Shown: one piece after another, positions 62,118 to 64,000 of the stretch
Layout of the letters: each line of letters begins with the position of its first letter
Numbering within the stretch: position 1 is the first letter of the stretch
NCBI RefSeq assembly: GCF_001267885.1
Contig: NZ_CP012382.1
Coordinates: forward strand, 8,239,941-8,303,940
DNA: 64,000 nucleotides
Reading direction: 5' to 3'
From: Streptomyces ambofaciens ATCC 23877
GTDB taxonomy: Bacteria > Actinomycetota > Actinomycetes > Streptomycetales > Streptomycetaceae
The notes under the pieces: generated by a model
What the model saw: the letters and a program-made list of their open reading frames with translations, nothing else
Database searches by the model: none
What the model was told of the DNA's origin: nothing
Position numbers and translations under genes: made by a program

Positions 62118-62414
62118 ATGGCACCGAAGACCGAACGCATCCAGTTCCTGCGGGCCGAGCGCCAACTGCGCCGCATCCGCTCCTTCTACGCAGCAGCCAT
62201 GGCGCTGTGGGCAGGGTCCGCGGCCTGGACTGGCTGGCAGGCACCCGGGAGCCGACAGATGTGGGTGTCCGTCCTCCTCCTGGCCGTCTTCACCGTTCTC
62301 CTGGCCACCGCGAGCCTGTCCCTGCGGCGCCTCGCCGTCCCCGCGACCGGCCGGCCCGCGCATTACGCCGCCCCGCACAAGGCGCCGGCCACCCGCCGTC
62401 ACGCCCCCGCCTGA
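62118..62414 (+). CDS. Small subtelomeric membrane protein
   Basis: A 98-residue protein: basic start MAPKTERIQFLRAERQLRRI, two hydrophobic helices (FYAAAMALWAGSAAWTGW and MWVSVLLLAVFTVLLATASL) and a basic disordered tail. ATG 62118 is taken because upstream codons are not protein-like. Function unknown. Confidence 0.65.
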   Translation: MAPKTERIQFLRAERQLRRIRSFYAAAMALWAGSAAWTGWQAPGSRQMWVSVLLLAVFTVLLATASLSLRRLAVPATGRPAHYAAPHKAPATRRHAPA

Positions 62415-62458
62415 AGCCCCGTCACCCTGCTGGCATGAATCCCGGGTAACTGGTCGGC

Positions 62459-62683
62459 ATGCAGACACGGGAGCGGTCAGTCGAGTGGTGGTCTCGACGT
62501 TGGGTGCGCTGGGCGATTGTTGTGGCCGTCTACGGGGCGGCCGCGGTGGTGTGGCGCACTGTTACAGGCAGAACGTGGCTCGACGCGCTCGCCTTCGCGG
62601 TTCTCGTGGCCGTGGTCAACGTGGTGGTGCAGTGGGTGGCGAACCGGGCCAAGAGGAAAGCAGCAGCGCGCGACGGTCAGTGA
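62459..62683 (+). CDS. Small subtelomeric membrane protein
   Basis: A 74-residue protein starting MQTRERSVEWWSRRWVRWAI with two hydrophobic helices (AIVVAVYGAAAVVW and LDALAFAVLVAVVNVVVQWV) and the basic tail NRAKRKAAARDGQ. It lies 44 bases after the previous membrane protein on the same strand. Function unknown. Confidence 0.7.
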   Translation: MQTRERSVEWWSRRWVRWAIVVAVYGAAAVVWRTVTGRTWLDALAFAVLVAVVNVVVQWVANRAKRKAAARDGQ

Positions 62684-62753
62684 GCCAACCCCTCAGTGCA
62701 GGGGTTCCCTTCCCGGACCGCAGGCCGGCCCGTTAGCAGCAGTGGGCTCGGCC

Positions 62754-62780
62754 GGTGGCTGGAGCGCAGCAGAGGCCACC
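62754..62780. repeat. Internal copy of a telomeric hairpin
   Basis: Twenty-seven bases that differ from telomere positions 63790-63816 at one base only (GGTGGC arm, GCCACC arm, inner GCGCAGC). The 40 bases before it also resemble 63745-63789, with a few insertions. Confidence 0.75.
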
Positions 62781-62844
62781 TAGCAGGCGTTCACCTGGAC
62801 GGTGTCCTCCGTTACTTGCTCCGGGGCCGGGGCAACCGGCCTTC

Positions 62845-63112
62845 ATGAGTCCCAATGCGGTAGTGCAGGCTGCCACGGACAGTGATGGCAGCAGCCCGGT
62901 ATTCGTCCTGGTCTTGTGCTTCTTTCTGGTCATGGGGGTGATCCAAGTCGTACGCCCCCAACTGCTCTGGAAGGCCAACGCACGCCTCCAGAGAGGCTGG
63001 GTGAAGAACCACGAGGCGACCGAGCCCACAAGCAAGGGTTACGCAAATGAACCGGGCGGTCGGAGTAATCTTCCTGGGACTCGTCATATGGATGCTGATC
63101 CAGCAGCTCTAG
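62845..63112 (+). pseudogene. Small membrane protein with a one-base insertion
   Basis: Starts MSPNAVVQAATDSDGSSPVF, has a membrane helix (VFVLVLCFFLVMGVIQVV), then RPQLLWKANARLQRGWVKNH and PTSKGYA. After an AAA run near 63047 the natural end, MNRAVGVIFLGLVIWMLIQQ and a stop at 63112, is in the next frame. The two-helix protein with the motif NARLQRGWVK is a known small Streptomyces membrane protein type. The insertion may be a real mutation or an error in the A run. Confidence 0.65.
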
Positions 63113-63301
63113 CCCACACCCGACCTCCCCTGTAGCGGTTCGGTCGGCAGGCCTGTTCGGCAGCGACCCCGCGGCAGCAGGGCCGACCCCTTGATGTCCC
63201 ATAGCGCTCTGGATGTCATGAGTCGTTGTACTCATGCGTGGTGGTCTTCCCGCGCGTCACACTGCCTTGGCCGTGACAGACCATCAGGAGGGGCAGGCGT
63301 G

Positions 63302-63712
63302 ATGAGTGCGCGTAGGACCGTAGCAGTGGCGTTGTTGGCGGCTTTCGGGGCGGTGGGCGCAGGGGCGGTGCCAGCCGCGGCGGATGGTGGTCTTCTTCCT
63401 CATCCCGGGCCTGAGGGTTTGGTGTGGGTGCCGGAGTGGACGGGTGATGGCGGGGTCGCGTCCGGTGGGGCATGGGAAGGGCTGCCGACCGTGCTCACGG
63501 TCGCCTGTGAAGGCGGAGGCAGTGTGGCGGTGACGATGGAATCGCAGCAGGCACGCGTGGCTGAGTTTTCGGTGGACTGTCCTGCCGGCAGAGCGGGTGT
63601 GGGCTCGGTGACCATGGACCCCGGGGTCGTGCAGCGAGGTTCTTTCACTGTGGGCGTTGACGCCTCGGATGACAGTGTCCGCTGGGCTCTGACTGTGACC
63701 CAGCCCGAGTAG
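63302..63712 (+). CDS. Secreted protein next to the telomere
   Basis: A 136-residue protein with signal peptide (MSARRTVAVALLAAFGAVGA, cleavage after PAAA). The mature part is a small beta-rich domain with two Cys (VACEGGG and VDCPAG) and ends WALTVTQPE. AGGAGGGG precedes ATG 63302. It is the last gene before the telomere, only 34 bases from its first hairpin. Function unknown. Confidence 0.75.
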   Translation: MSARRTVAVALLAAFGAVGAGAVPAAADGGLLPHPGPEGLVWVPEWTGDGGVASGGAWEGLPTVLTVACEGGGSVAVTMESQQARVAEFSVDCPAGRAGVGSVTMDPGVVQRGSFTVGVDASDDSVRWALTVTQPE

Positions 63713-63745
63713 AACCGGCCCACCCAGCACCCTCTCCTCGCTGCC

Positions 63746-64000
63746 CGGGCCGCAGGCCCGTTGCCGTGCCCGCGCAGCGGGTGCGGTTGGGTGGCTGGAG
63801 CGCAGCGGAGGCCACCCCATCGGGGCCGTAGGCCCCGCGCTCCGGGAGCGCAGCGGACGGAGCGTCACCGGCCCGGCGCAGCCGGGCCGGTGGGCGGGAC
63901 GCGCAGCGTCCCGCTCCGCTCACGCGGAGCGTGAGCGCAACACCCGCGCGCAGCGCGGGTGTTCGCTTGCACATCGCGCAGCGATGTGGTACCCGCTCCG
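63746..64000. other. Streptomyces-type telomere (terminal palindrome array)
   Basis: A continuous series of hairpins, most with the loop GCA: 63746-63760, 63769-63781, 63790-63816, 63821-63837 (loop GTA), 63837-63851, 63866-63892 (12-bp stem CACCGGCCCGGC), 63894-63914, 63913-63936 (two overlapping forms), 63939-63963 (11-bp stem) and 63970-63988 (CACATCGC stem). The last bases, ACCCGCTCCG, are most of the outermost palindrome, which lacks about four bases. Read from the end inward, this is the archetypal telomere that folds on the 3' overhang during terminal patching by Tap and Tpg. It shows that the window ends at a physical DNA end. Confidence 0.93.

Overview
The window reads as the last 64 kb of a linear Streptomyces replicon, either a chromosome arm or a large linear plasmid. 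GC content is very high, codon use shows the strong third-position GC bias of actinomycetes, and many families are typical of Streptomyces: RsbQ/RsbP and other partner-switching regulators, GAF-ANTAR, DUF5133, CGNR/ABATE regulators, an ScbR-like TetR protein, a UreA-UreB fusion and a KilB-like protein. The strongest structural evidence is at the right edge. From about 63746 to 64000 the DNA is a packed series of GCA-loop hairpins that match, from memory, the archetypal Streptomyces telomere; the outermost palindrome is cut a few bases short. A helicase-associated-domain DEAD/DEAH helicase of the TtrA type lies 2.6 kb inside the end, as in other Streptomyces telomeres.

Layout. 0-10 kb: cold-shock protein, type II HAD hydrolase, pentapeptide-repeat membrane protein, a membrane protein/TPR pair, and a set of stress-signalling parts (winged-helix regulator, STAS protein, GAF-ANTAR protein, HATPase anti-sigma-like protein). 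10.9-15.9 kb: a complete minus-strand urease operon ureAB-ureC-ureF-ureG-ureD without ureE. 18.4-21.4 kb: an RsbQ-RsbP-(decayed STAS)-RsbW-like partner-switching cassette, with a TTA (bldA) codon in the phosphatase gene. 21.9-24.2 kb: small relics (secreted peptide, acyl carrier protein, LanC, TerF/VWA). 24.4-30.9 kb: a TerD-nuclease fusion, a membrane-anchored Mrr-type endonuclease with a coupled small membrane protein, a methyltransferase and small proteins.

31.4-39.3 kb is the most unusual region. A secreted 990-codon RHS/YD-repeat protein has its C-terminal tip cut off by one in-frame TAA. Downstream lie further displaced RHS C-terminal tips. All tips are glycine/alanine rich and hydrophobic, and each is followed by a tiny membrane protein (40-61 residues) with a basic C-terminal tail. 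This looks like an array of exchangeable tip/immunity cassettes, interrupted by an IS1380 relic and a frameshifted AbiE-type pair.

39.7-47.5 kb and 52.7-54.9 kb carry small regulator/enzyme modules. In three of them a divergent regulator and enzyme flank an inverted-repeat operator candidate: CGNR/epoxide hydrolase-like, XRE/NmrA-SnoaL, and CGNR/VOC-PNPOx. 47.5-51.5 kb is a mobile scar with a truncated integrase, an IS5-family relic, GNAT and KilB-like genes. 55.4-64 kb is the subtelomeric arm: Nudix, heavily frameshifted plasmid-type genes (replication-relaxation protein, AAA ATPase), the helicase, small membrane and secreted proteins, and the telomere.

Many accessory genes are frameshifted while larger housekeeping-like genes are intact. 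This fits a decaying chromosome arm, although homopolymer sequencing errors cannot be excluded from sequence alone. No rRNA, tRNA or CRISPR was seen.
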